A stretch of 27,322 nt of DNA from Bacteroidales bacterium UBA4788 (GTDB lineage: Bacteria; Bacteroidota; Bacteroidia; Bacteroidales; VadinHA17). A model generated the notes under the pieces. It did not search any database, had not been told where the DNA came from, and saw only the letters and a list, made by a program, of their open reading frames with translations. The stretch is taken from positions 1 to 27,322 of the forward strand of contig DHGW01000029.1 in the NCBI GenBank assembly GCA_002402965.1, read 5' to 3'. This document shows, in pieces, positions 14,970 through 23,443 of the stretch (position 1 is the first letter of the stretch; every line of letters begins with the position of its first letter). The position numbers and the translations under genes are program-made.

Positions 14970-16577
14970 ATGAAAAACAGATTTATATACTTCATTGCGA
15001 TCATGGCCGCAACACTTGCATCATGCAGCGAGTCGTTCACTGAGCGCCCCTCACTTTCGGGTCTCACGGTGAGCAACTATTACAACACTGCAGATGAGGT
15101 GAGGGCTGCGACGAGCACCATCTATTCAGGACTGGCATGGTCAGGCTATGAAGCCCGTGCGCTAGACTGCATAGGTGAGATCATGGCAGGTAACGAGCAT
15201 ACATATAATGGTGATGACACCCCCTTCCAGGAGATGACTGTTTCTGCGACTTCGGTGCGGCTGTCAGACTCATGGAAGGCCTTTTACAAGGTTAACGGGT
15301 GGACCAGTTCACTGATTGCCACCTTCGAACAGAAGAAAGCTGACGGAGGCGACGCCGCCATCCTTGATCCGGCAATTGCCGAGTGCCACTTCCTGAGAGG
15401 AACAGTCTATTTCTACATTGCCCGTATATGGGGCCATGCTCCCATCGTGACCGACCCGGGTGCAATAGCCCTTACAGGTGACTTCAGCATTCCCCGTTAT
15501 TTCCAGGAGGATGTTCTCCGCTTCGCCCTTGAAGAGCTGCAGCTTGCAGAAGCAGGGCTTCCCGAGACTGACGTCGCGGGCAGGGTGACCAAATACTCGG
15601 CAAAAGGGATGATGGCTAAGCTTTATCTCTATCAAAAGGATTATACCAATGCCAAGGCGAAGGCATGGGAGGTGATAGAGTCAGAGCAGTATGATCTCTT
15701 CCCTGATTACCGCGCAATGTTTAATTCCAGTGTCAACAACAACAATATTGAGACGCTGTTTGCGGTTCAGCACCAGTGCACGATGAACCCATGGGGCTCT
15801 GGCAACCAGCTCAACCCTGACCGCGGTCCCGGTAGCCTCCAGACAGATGAGGCACAAATGTGGGAACTCTACAGGCCCTCACTGGATATCAAGAGTGCGT
15901 ATGAGCCCAATGACAGGAGGCGTGCCGGTTCAATGATGGAACATGGCTGGACGATGCCTGCCTGGAAGCCCCAGAAACTGCCACAGGCTGACGGTTCCTT
16001 CTCTGTCAATGATGCAGCATACAATGAGTTCATGAAGAACGGTTACAGGTATGACACCATTCAGGCGACCAACCAGGGAGGCTCGCTCAACGGCACCAGG
16101 TCAACCATAGCCAAGTATGTTGTTGGTCCGGGTCAGAAGTACGGCGGAGAGCAGGTCATCGGCATGAACACAGGCATCAACTTCATGATGCTGCGCTATG
16201 CTGATATCCTTCTTATCTATGCAGAAGCCACACTCGGAACCGATGCAACAACCACCGACGCTACGGCACTCACAGCATTCAACAAGGTGCGCCTGCGCGC
16301 CGGGCTGCCTACAAAGAGTGCGCTCACAATTGATGACATAATGAAGGAGCGCCGCGTGGAATTTGCCTTTGAAGGCGATTACTGGTTCGATATCACCCGC
16401 CAGGGCTTCACTAAAGCCAAACAAATCATCGAGGCTCAGAACAGGGGTACAACACCGGGTAATCTCGTCCGTGTGACCAACTTCACCGAGGACAAGATGT
16501 TCCTTCCTATCCCCGCTTCGGAGGTGTTACAGGACCCCTTGCTTGATGAGGAACCGGTACACTATTACACCAAATAG
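14970..16577 (+). CDS. SusD/RagB-type glycan-binding lipoprotein
   Basis: This 535-residue surface lipoprotein acts as the lid of the SusC transporter and binds the incoming oligosaccharide. The signal peptide ends in LASC with lipidated Cys19. The N-terminal region with FTERPSLSGLTVSNYYNTADEVRAA, the tetratricopeptide-like helices, and the C-terminal ERRVEFAFEGDYWFDITRQG segment are hallmark SusD_RagB features, and LPIPASEV near the end is also typical. It follows susC by 19 bases. Aromatic residues that might line the glycan site are present (for example around WMPAWKP-like stretches near residue 330), but the substrate cannot be read from them. A structured gap of about 100 bases follows before the next gene. 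Confidence 0.95.
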   Translation: MKNRFIYFIAIMAATLASCSESFTERPSLSGLTVSNYYNTADEVRAATSTIYSGLAWSGYEARALDCIGEIMAGNEHTYNGDDTPFQEMTVSATSVRLSDSWKAFYKVNGWTSSLIATFEQKKADGGDAAILDPAIAECHFLRGTVYFYIARIWGHAPIVTDPGAIALTGDFSIPRYFQEDVLRFALEELQLAEAGLPETDVAGRVTKYSAKGMMAKLYLYQKDYTNAKAKAWEVIESEQYDLFPDYRAMFNSSVNNNNIETLFAVQHQCTMNPWGSGNQLNPDRGPGSLQTDEAQMWELYRPSLDIKSAYEPNDRRRAGSMMEHGWTMPAWKPQKLPQADGSFSVNDAAYNEFMKNGYRYDTIQATNQGGSLNGTRSTIAKYVVGPGQKYGGEQVIGMNTGINFMMLRYADILLIYAEATLGTDATTTDATALTAFNKVRLRAGLPTKSALTIDDIMKERRVEFAFEGDYWFDITRQGFTKAKQIIEAQNRGTTPGNLVRVTNFTEDKMFLPIPASEVLQDPLLDEEPVHYYTK

Positions 16578-16594
16578 ACGAACCTGATATGAAC

Positions 16595-16648
16595 CCCGCA
16601 TGTTTCCAGGAAACATACAGCTATAAGCTAATCTGCAATACATGCGGG
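16595..16648 (+). other. intercistronic stem-loop between susD and the SGBP genes
   Basis: CCCGCATGT (16595-16603) is exactly complementary to ACATGCGGG (16640-16648), a 9-bp stem. Inside it lies a 17-base perfect palindrome, ATGTTTCC-A-GGAAACAT (16600-16616), which shares four bases with the outer stem, so two alternative folds are possible, or a branched fold using CCCGC/GCGGG. No U-run follows, so it is more likely an RNA-processing or stability element, or a partial terminator, that sets SusCD above SGBP expression. Confidence 0.55.
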
Positions 16649-16683
16649 CTCCATGTGACCATTGAAATTAATAGAATCAACAC

Positions 16684-17913
16684 ATGAAAAAGATAATAAA
16701 CAATACATTATCAGCATTATTGCTGCTGCTCGTTACAGGAGCCGCAGGAATATTGTTCCAGGCATGCGAAGGCAATGAGGAAGACATGCTGATGCCTGAG
16801 ATCTTCTATATCCGCAAGACGGACCCTGTTAAGTCTGACTCGCTGGTGGCTCATGCCTTCATGGGAGACAACATCGCCATCATCGGGAAGAACCTGGGGA
16901 ATGTCGATGAGGTCTGGTTCAATGACCAGAGGGCTGCACTGAATCCCAACCTTGTAACACCAGCCAGCATCCTTGTTACCGTTCCTGAGATTATTCCGTC
17001 GACTGTAACCAACTTTCTCTACCTGGTCAACATGAACAAGAAGGATACTCTGAAGTATACTTTCGGAGTGGACGTTCCTGCTCCGCTGGTTGACAGGATG
17101 GTATGCGAGTATGTTGCAGACGGTGAAACGGCAGTCATACAGGGTAACTACTTTGTTGACGACCCCGCGTCGCCGCTGACTGTTCTCTTCCCCGGAAACG
17201 TCGCCGGAACAATCGTGAACTTTACAATCAACGAAATTCACGTGACTGTTCCTTCAGGGGTAGGACCCGGGCAGATACAGGTCAAGTCGCTTTACGGTAC
17301 CACCCGTTCGCGCTTCTTCTTCAGAGATGACAGGAACATTATCCTTAACTTTGATGATCTGACAGCCGCCGGAGGCTGGCGTTCCGGTGTGACCGGAAAC
17401 TCAAATCCTGCTGGCATCTCAGGCAATTATGTCAGGTTCACGGGTGCCCTCGCCGGAGGCGCAGGTGTAACATGGAACGAGGACGGCTTCAGCTTTAACC
17501 TCTGGCCCCAGGCCAACGGCAGACCCGATGTTCCCGTCTATACCGGTGAGCTGAAAGACGGGGAGATCAAGTTCGAGATCAACGTGGTTGAAGCATGGGA
17601 GTCATGCGCTCTACAGATGATCTTCACGCCCTACTCTGTCACAGGATCAAACAGCTACATTGCTGACGGCTCTGTGCCAAGGGGTGTCTGGAATCCATGG
17701 AAGGATTCAGGCACCTACAAGACCAACGGTTGGACAACGGTTTCATACCCGCTGTCAGAATTCAACTACAGCTTCGACGGTTCGGCAAGCGCCAACAAGC
17801 TTACCCTCGACATGATGCGCGGGCTTACATTCTACGTTTGGAACGGAGGAGTGTCAGGCAAGGACTGCAATCCGCACATTTGCATAGACAACATTCGCGT
17901 TGTACCGAAGTAA
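16684..17913 (+). CDS. surface glycan-binding lipoprotein with two IPT/TIG domains (SGBP-B type)
   Basis: This 409-residue lipoprotein has a signal peptide ending in FQAC (Cys28), followed by an acidic EGNEED stretch like the surface-export signal of Bacteroidota lipoproteins, so it is probably displayed on the cell surface. Two IPT/TIG immunoglobulin-like domains (about 38-125 and 127-212, with GDNIAIIGKNLGNVDEVWF as a TIG start) are followed by a C-terminal beta-sandwich (215-409) starting ILNFDDL and ending CIDNIRVVP. This order resembles SGBP-B proteins, in which the C-terminal domain binds the glycan; tryptophans in WNPWKDSG and FYVWNGG are candidate sugar platforms. It has no catalytic motif. 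It follows susD after the structured gap and is a shorter paralogue of the next protein. The glycan target is not readable. Confidence 0.85.
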   Translation: MKKIINNTLSALLLLLVTGAAGILFQACEGNEEDMLMPEIFYIRKTDPVKSDSLVAHAFMGDNIAIIGKNLGNVDEVWFNDQRAALNPNLVTPASILVTVPEIIPSTVTNFLYLVNMNKKDTLKYTFGVDVPAPLVDRMVCEYVADGETAVIQGNYFVDDPASPLTVLFPGNVAGTIVNFTINEIHVTVPSGVGPGQIQVKSLYGTTRSRFFFRDDRNIILNFDDLTAAGGWRSGVTGNSNPAGISGNYVRFTGALAGGAGVTWNEDGFSFNLWPQANGRPDVPVYTGELKDGEIKFEINVVEAWESCALQMIFTPYSVTGSNSYIADGSVPRGVWNPWKDSGTYKTNGWTTVSYPLSEFNYSFDGSASANKLTLDMMRGLTFYVWNGGVSGKDCNPHICIDNIRVVPK

Positions 17914-17936
17914 TATCAACTGAAAAAAGAAATGCA

Positions 17937-20072
17937 ATGCATAAAATTCAGATAAAATTCCGCAACTGGGCCCTGGTCTTCGCGACACTCTGCGTGGTCA
18001 GTGCCGGGTTCCTTCTCACGTCATGCGAAGGGGAGGAAGAGGCAGATCCCAAGGTGGTTCTCTACAGCTTCGGGCCAATGCCCATAGCCAGGGGAGCCGA
18101 ACTGAAATTCATCGGGGCGAACCTCGACAAGGTGACTGCAGTGGTGCTGCCAGACAACATCACAATCACCACCTTTACCAAAAAGGAATCCGGTTTGCTC
18201 ACCCTTACCGTGCCCCAGGAGGCAATGCCGGGTTATGTAACCCTGAAAACACCTGATGGCAATATAACCACAAAGACAACCATCGGTTATTCGGAACCTA
18301 TCTCAATTGCCAGTTTCACTCCGGCAACTGTTAAAGCGGGAGATGTGCTGACAATAACAGGGGACTACCTCAACCTTGTCGGGGAGGTGATACTGACAGA
18401 CCGTATTGTAGTGTCTGAGGATGACTTCACAAGTCATACACGTACCGAGATCAAACTGGTTGTTCCGGCAGAGGCCCAGACAGGCAAGATAGCGGTTTCA
18501 AACGCTGCTGAAGAACCTATCATAGTCTACTCAGCCAACACGCTCACGGTTACTCTTCCGGCTTTCACTTCCGTGACACCCAATCCCGTCAAGGCAGGTA
18601 CCAACCTGACTATTACCGGAACCAACCTTGACCTGGTGCTCAGCGTCAAGTTAGGCGGAGGAAAGGTGATCGATGCCGAAGATTTTGACTCCCACAATGC
18701 AACCCAGATCGTCATCTCCGTGCCGGAAGACACAAAGGACGGCAAGGTGATCATGGTGCCTGCTTCTGGTGTCGAGGTAACGACTGCCGAGGACCTGGTA
18801 ATGGTTATTCCAACCGTGACTGTCACACCGGTAACACTTAAGAACGGTGAGGACATTACTGTCACCGGTACCAACCTGGACCTGATAGACCATGTGATTT
18901 TCGGAGGAGACAAGCAGGGCACCATCAAGGCTGGCGGTACCGCCACGCAGATCCTGGTTACTGTTCCGGATGACGCCGTTGACGGTGTTGTGACCTTTGT
19001 CACCAAGGCTGACAAAGAGATCACTGGTCCTAATCTTACTATGATTGTTCCGGCTTTCTCATCATTCAGTCCCACATCGGCCAGGGCCAAGACCAGCATC
19101 ACCTTATCAGGCACTGACCTTGATCTGGTTACTAAAGTAATCTTTACCGGCGGTCTTGAAGGCGCCATCGGCACACAAACAAGAACGTCACTTGCCGTGA
19201 CTGTTCCAGTTGGAGCCAAGACGGGTAAGATAACCATCGTAACGAAGAACGGCACCCAGGTTATCTCTGCCATCGACTTCACACTGCTTGCCAACCTGCC
19301 GACGTTCGGTTCTTATGGTGAAACCCGCGGCGAACCGGGCAAGATACTGACCATCAACGGGACAAATATGCTGCTTGTAAAAGAGCTGATCTTCCCGGGG
19401 AACAAGACCGCAACCGCCTATGGTTCCAAAACCGATACTAAGATTGAAGTTTATGTTCCCGAAGATGTGACTTTCGGAACCGGCACAATAGGGCTGGTGA
19501 CATACGAGGGTGAAGAAGGATTCTTCCCTGCAATCTATTTTGGAGGGACAGATCCGGTAATAGACCAGACGTACTGCTTCTTTGACTTCAACGGCACAGG
19601 CAAAGACTCATGGTGGGGCAATGCCATCGGCAGCGGCATCCTTGCCGATGCAGCCAACTCGGCAGACGGAACACCTTTCTGGAATATTAACGGAATGGGC
19701 GGCACCGGATGGTGGGACGGACTATTCTTCCGTAACGGCAGTAATAATTACGTGACCACGGGAGTGGATGTAAACACCTGGGCTGTCAGGTTTGATATCA
19801 ATGTCCGCGAAACGATCTCCGAGGGAGAATTCAGGATCAGGCTGGGAAGCTACTACTATCACTTCCAGCCCTGGAACGGCGTTGCCGGAGGCTTCAAGAC
19901 TACCGGCTGGATCACCGTAACGTGCCCACTGACAGGATTTGTGAGTGATGGCGGAGAAGTTATTCCTGATGCAGCTCTCGGCGGAAGTGAATTCGGATTC
20001 ATCTGGAGTCATGGCGTTTCCGTAAAAGTCAACGTGGGAATTGATAATGTTCGCTTCGAGCCAATAAATTGA
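17937..20072 (+). CDS. surface glycan-binding lipoprotein with about six tandem IPT/TIG domains
   Basis: From the ATG at 17937 this is a 711-residue lipoprotein. The frame is open further upstream, but only this start gives a signal peptide with lipobox LTSC (Cys30) and avoids overlap with the previous gene. An acidic EGEEEADP stretch follows the cysteine, suggesting surface display. About six IPT/TIG repeats of roughly 80 residues follow (near 40-120, 122-205, 207-290, 291-370, 371-452 and 453-540). Their recurring cores are ITITGTNLDLV, ITVTGTNLDLI and ITLSGTDLDLV. The C-terminal module (about 545-711) is rich in Trp and Tyr and shares a GFKTTGWITVTCPLTGF-like stretch and an IDNVRFEP end with the shorter paralogue, so it is probably the glycan-binding head on a long stalk. 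It begins 23 bases after that gene. Confidence 0.85.
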   Translation: MHKIQIKFRNWALVFATLCVVSAGFLLTSCEGEEEADPKVVLYSFGPMPIARGAELKFIGANLDKVTAVVLPDNITITTFTKKESGLLTLTVPQEAMPGYVTLKTPDGNITTKTTIGYSEPISIASFTPATVKAGDVLTITGDYLNLVGEVILTDRIVVSEDDFTSHTRTEIKLVVPAEAQTGKIAVSNAAEEPIIVYSANTLTVTLPAFTSVTPNPVKAGTNLTITGTNLDLVLSVKLGGGKVIDAEDFDSHNATQIVISVPEDTKDGKVIMVPASGVEVTTAEDLVMVIPTVTVTPVTLKNGEDITVTGTNLDLIDHVIFGGDKQGTIKAGGTATQILVTVPDDAVDGVVTFVTKADKEITGPNLTMIVPAFSSFSPTSARAKTSITLSGTDLDLVTKVIFTGGLEGAIGTQTRTSLAVTVPVGAKTGKITIVTKNGTQVISAIDFTLLANLPTFGSYGETRGEPGKILTINGTNMLLVKELIFPGNKTATAYGSKTDTKIEVYVPEDVTFGTGTIGLVTYEGEEGFFPAIYFGGTDPVIDQTYCFFDFNGTGKDSWWGNAIGSGILADAANSADGTPFWNINGMGGTGWWDGLFFRNGSNNYVTTGVDVNTWAVRFDINVRETISEGEFRIRLGSYYYHFQPWNGVAGGFKTTGWITVTCPLTGFVSDGGEVIPDAALGGSEFGFIWSHGVSVKVNVGIDNVRFEPIN

Positions 20073-20097
20073 TCAGGTGTAATACTTAGCGTTTTCA

Positions 20098-20143
20098 ACA
20101 AAGGGTATCTCAGATTTTATCACTAAATTGAGATACCCTTTGT
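20098..20143 (+). terminator. strong hairpin terminator after the SusCD-SGBP genes
   Basis: ACAAAGGGTATCTCA (20098-20112) pairs perfectly with TGAGATACCCTTTGT (20129-20143): a 15-bp stem with a 16-base loop, followed by the A/T-rich ATTTAATATC. It starts 26 bases after the SGBP stop codon. No good promoter box is visible before the next gene at 20174, so read-through probably feeds the downstream enzyme genes at a lower level. Confidence 0.75.
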
Positions 20144-20173
20144 ATTTAATATCAGCGTCAACGACCCTGCCAT

Positions 20174-23100
20174 ATGAAGTTGTCTTTAAGAGTGCTCACG
20201 ATATTGCTGTTGTTTGGTTGCATTACTGCTGCTGCCCAGAGCACTAAATACGAAGCCGAAAATGGTACCCTCACCGGGGCACTTTCCGTCCAGTCATCCG
20301 TGACCGGTTTTTCAGGAACAGGCTATATCGGTATTTTTCAGAATGACGGAGACGCAGTATCAGTCTCCTTCACACTGACCCAGGCGGGATGGTACAGGCT
20401 CTGGATCGGATATGCCGGACCCTACGGCGACAAGCAGAATATCCTCGGGATAAACGGCAGCACCGCAGAGGTCTCATTTCCGGCCTCGGCAACCTTCACC
20501 GAGGTTTCATTCGGAAAGATCTGGCTGAAGGAGGGAAGCAATACTCTCACGATGACCAGGAGCTGGGGTTGGTTCCTGCTTGACTACTTCCGGATTGAAC
20601 CCGACACTGATCCTGAGATAAATGTTCAACTGCCTTATATTCTTTCAACCCCATCGCCCCATAGGGAGACGAGGAGACTCTGGAGCTATCTCATGGATAG
20701 TTTCACTCACAAGGTCCACTCAGGTGCCATGAGCCTCAATGCGAAGGAGGAGGCGGAATGGCTCTTTTCACAGACAGGCCACTATCCGGCTCTCATCGGC
20801 CTCGATTTCATGAACCATACCCGCAACTACTACTGGTATGACAAGTCAGTCGTTGTCAATGAAGCCCGGAACTGGTACAACAGCAACGGACTGGTGGCCA
20901 TCTGCTGGCACTGGCGCGATCCGTCCAGGGCAACAGAGGCATTTTACACTTCGGAGACACAATTTGACATATCAAAGATCACCGGGACTACTTCGGCCGA
21001 ATACCAGGCAATGCTCAGCGATATAGACATCATTGCCGTATACCTGAAGCAACTTGATAACGACAAAATTCCCGTTCTCTTCAGGCCTCTGCATGAGGCT
21101 TCCGGTGGCTGGTTCTGGTGGGGGGCAAAGGGCCCCGAGCCCTGCAAGGCTTTATGGCGGCTCATGTATGACCGCCTTGTAAACCACCACGGACTGAAGA
21201 ACCTCATCTGGGTATGGACAACCGACGCCGCGGCCAACAATCTCGACTGGTATCCGGGCGATGAGTATGTTGACATTCTTGGTGCTGATATCTATGCTGC
21301 TGACGGCGACTTCAGCTCACAGGTGCTAGCCTATAATGCTATCAAAGAGAAGTTCGGAGGCAGAAAGCTTATCACCCTCAGCGAAAATGGTCCCGTTCCC
21401 GATCCGGATAACCTTGTTGCTGACCGGGCCCATTGGTCATGGTTCATGCCCTGGTATGGCTCATTCATCCGTGACGGGATTAAGAACCCGCTGAGCCACT
21501 GGCAGAAGGTGATGACACATGACTATGTAGTGACTCTTGACGAGATGCCCGACCTTAAAGCATATCCGCTGAGCGATGAGCCTGACTACAGTGCTTATCC
21601 CCAGGGTTTCTTCATGGCCGGCTGGCAACCCCGTGTTGCCGTTGTACCTGAGTCTACTGATGTGCCGGCAGTGACCGATCCGGTTACCGTTGCCGTCACC
21701 GTTGACTTTGCCGACACACTTACAAAAGTGTCACCCTACATGTTTGGTGACAATGCCAACCTATGGACAGGGACCATGTCTGAGAATGCGGTCCTGATGA
21801 AGAATATCGCAAACCGCGATATGGGTGTGCTGCGAGGGCCGGGCGGCAGCACCTCCGACGCCTTCTTCTGGAACAGGAGTTCACGGCCTCCGGATGTGCC
21901 GGCAGCCCTCATGAATGACCTCTCCAACACCACATGGCCCTGGTATGGGCAGAGAGCAGAAAACTGGACGATGCATGTCGATTCTTTCTACAGCATCCTG
22001 AGCAAGGCAGGCGTCACAGGGATGCTGACGGTAAACTACGGGTATGCCCGTTACGGTACCAGTGACGATCCGGTAGCCCAGGCTGCCCACCTGGCGGCAG
22101 ATTGGGTGAGGTATGACAACGGCAGGACGAAGTTCTGGGAGATAGGCAACGAGGTCTTCGGTAGCTGGGAGGCCGGATATCGCATTGACCGAACTCTAAA
22201 TAAGGACGGGCAACCTGAATACATAACTCCTGACCTCTACGGCAGGCACTGCAGGGTCTTCATAGACTCGATGAAGGCAGCTGCGGCTGAAAATGGCAAA
22301 GAGATAAAGATTGGTGTTGTGATGGTAGAGGCTGCCTCCACCCACAATTCGTGGAACACAGGGGTTGCGGCACAGGTTGGCGATATCGCAGACTTCTACG
22401 TGGTTCACAGCTACTATACACCCTATAATACCAATTCGGATGTGGCAACAGTGCTGGGCTCATATAACAAGACCGAAGGATACAAAAACTATGTCTGGGC
22501 TACTGTTGAATCTGCCGGAATGCCGAAGCTGCCTGTGGCGCTGACAGAATACAATATCTTCGCCACCGGCTCCAGCCAGGCTGTCTCGCACGCCAACGGC
22601 ATGCAGGCTGTGCTGGCAACCGGTGAGATGATCAGGTCCGGTTTCGGGGCCGCCTGCCGCTGGGACCTGGCCAACGGCTGGGATAACGGCAATGACCACG
22701 GGATGTTCGCTTATAACGAACCGTTCATCCCGAACTACACTCCTCATCCGGCATTCTATCACCTGTACTTCATGCGCAGACACACGGGCGACGTGCTGCT
22801 GAACTCTTCAGTCACGGGCGCCCCTGGGGTGGTAATCACTTCTACGGCATTCAGCTCAGGCCATATCGGTGCCTCGCTGGTGAACACCACAAAGGTGCAG
22901 AAGATTGTAAGAATCAACCTGAAAGACTACGGCGTGGGAGAGCGCTTCTATACATATACCCTGACGGGAAATGAAGGAATTGATTTCTCCAGGAAGGTGT
23001 TTGTAAACGGTGCAGGCAACAACCTCGAGGCAGGTGGTCCGGCTGATTACGAAACCATTAAGGCCAGTGCTGTTCTCATCGGTGAAGAGATAATATTGGT

Positions 23101-23434
23101 GCTTCCGCCTCTCTCGGCAGTGTACCTCCTGGTTGAACCTGGAACGAAGCAACTGGCAATAAACAATGAGATAACCTCCTCGGAGCTGATGACGGCTGAT
23201 GACGACATAACAATACGGCCCAATCTTTCCGACGGAAATGTTACTGTTGAGAACCTCCCGCCCGGTGTCGCACGCATCGCAATAAGCGATGTCCGCGGTG
23301 CAATTATTATGACAGGAAATCTGGTGAGTGACGGATCAGCCATCCCTCTGGCCACCGGCCTTGAACCGGGAATTTATCTCATTATTTTTTCCGGGGACAA
23401 TTACAGGGTCACGAAAAAATTAATAATCAAATAA
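20174..23434 (+). CDS. T9SS-secreted multidomain hydrolase: CBM35/6-like + GH26 + second clan-A-like glycosidase domain
   Basis: This 1086-residue protein has a signal peptide (1-21, ending AAAQS). Residues 24-143 form a CBM6/CBM35-like beta-sandwich (YEAENGTLTG at the start, FLLDYFRIEP at the end). Residues 150-475 are GH26, with acid/base Glu308 in FRPLHEASGGWFWWG and nucleophile Glu404 in LSENG; this is the beta-mannanase-type form. A linker (about 476-510) leads to a second barrel (511-850) with VSPYMFGDN, GPGGSTSD, EIGNE (Glu660 as likely acid/base) and ALTEYN (Glu792 as likely nucleophile), resembling arabinofuranosidase-like or GH39/44/51-type clan A enzymes, plus a beta-domain to about 990. 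Residues 1013-1086 are a T9SS type A sorting domain ending KKLIIK. It should act at or outside the cell surface as the depolymerase of the locus. The second domain's family is not settled. Confidence 0.88.
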   Translation: MKLSLRVLTILLLFGCITAAAQSTKYEAENGTLTGALSVQSSVTGFSGTGYIGIFQNDGDAVSVSFTLTQAGWYRLWIGYAGPYGDKQNILGINGSTAEVSFPASATFTEVSFGKIWLKEGSNTLTMTRSWGWFLLDYFRIEPDTDPEINVQLPYILSTPSPHRETRRLWSYLMDSFTHKVHSGAMSLNAKEEAEWLFSQTGHYPALIGLDFMNHTRNYYWYDKSVVVNEARNWYNSNGLVAICWHWRDPSRATEAFYTSETQFDISKITGTTSAEYQAMLSDIDIIAVYLKQLDNDKIPVLFRPLHEASGGWFWWGAKGPEPCKALWRLMYDRLVNHHGLKNLIWVWTTDAAANNLDWYPGDEYVDILGADIYAADGDFSSQVLAYNAIKEKFGGRKLITLSENGPVPDPDNLVADRAHWSWFMPWYGSFIRDGIKNPLSHWQKVMTHDYVVTLDEMPDLKAYPLSDEPDYSAYPQGFFMAGWQPRVAVVPESTDVPAVTDPVTVAVTVDFADTLTKVSPYMFGDNANLWTGTMSENAVLMKNIANRDMGVLRGPGGSTSDAFFWNRSSRPPDVPAALMNDLSNTTWPWYGQRAENWTMHVDSFYSILSKAGVTGMLTVNYGYARYGTSDDPVAQAAHLAADWVRYDNGRTKFWEIGNEVFGSWEAGYRIDRTLNKDGQPEYITPDLYGRHCRVFIDSMKAAAAENGKEIKIGVVMVEAASTHNSWNTGVAAQVGDIADFYVVHSYYTPYNTNSDVATVLGSYNKTEGYKNYVWATVESAGMPKLPVALTEYNIFATGSSQAVSHANGMQAVLATGEMIRSGFGAACRWDLANGWDNGNDHGMFAYNEPFIPNYTPHPAFYHLYFMRRHTGDVLLNSSVTGAPGVVITSTAFSSGHIGASLVNTTKVQKIVRINLKDYGVGERFYTYTLTGNEGIDFSRKVFVNGAGNNLEAGGPADYETIKASAVLIGEEIILVLPPLSAVYLLVEPGTKQLAINNEITSSELMTADDDITIRPNLSDGNVTVENLPPGVARIAISDVRGAIIMTGNLVSDGSAIPLATGLEPGIYLIIFSGDNYRVTKKLIIK

Positions 23435-23443
23435 CACTGACAG

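Noticed and set aside
17697..17936. Upstream in-frame extension of the long TIG protein
   Set aside because: It overlaps the preceding SGBP gene out of frame; the start at 17937 gives a proper lipoprotein signal peptide.
18527..19294. 255-codon open frame on the minus strand inside the TIG repeat gene
   Set aside because: It lies fully antisense to a well-supported gene. Its repeated SRLVPV-type segments mirror the TIG repeats, and it has no coherent domain or start region.
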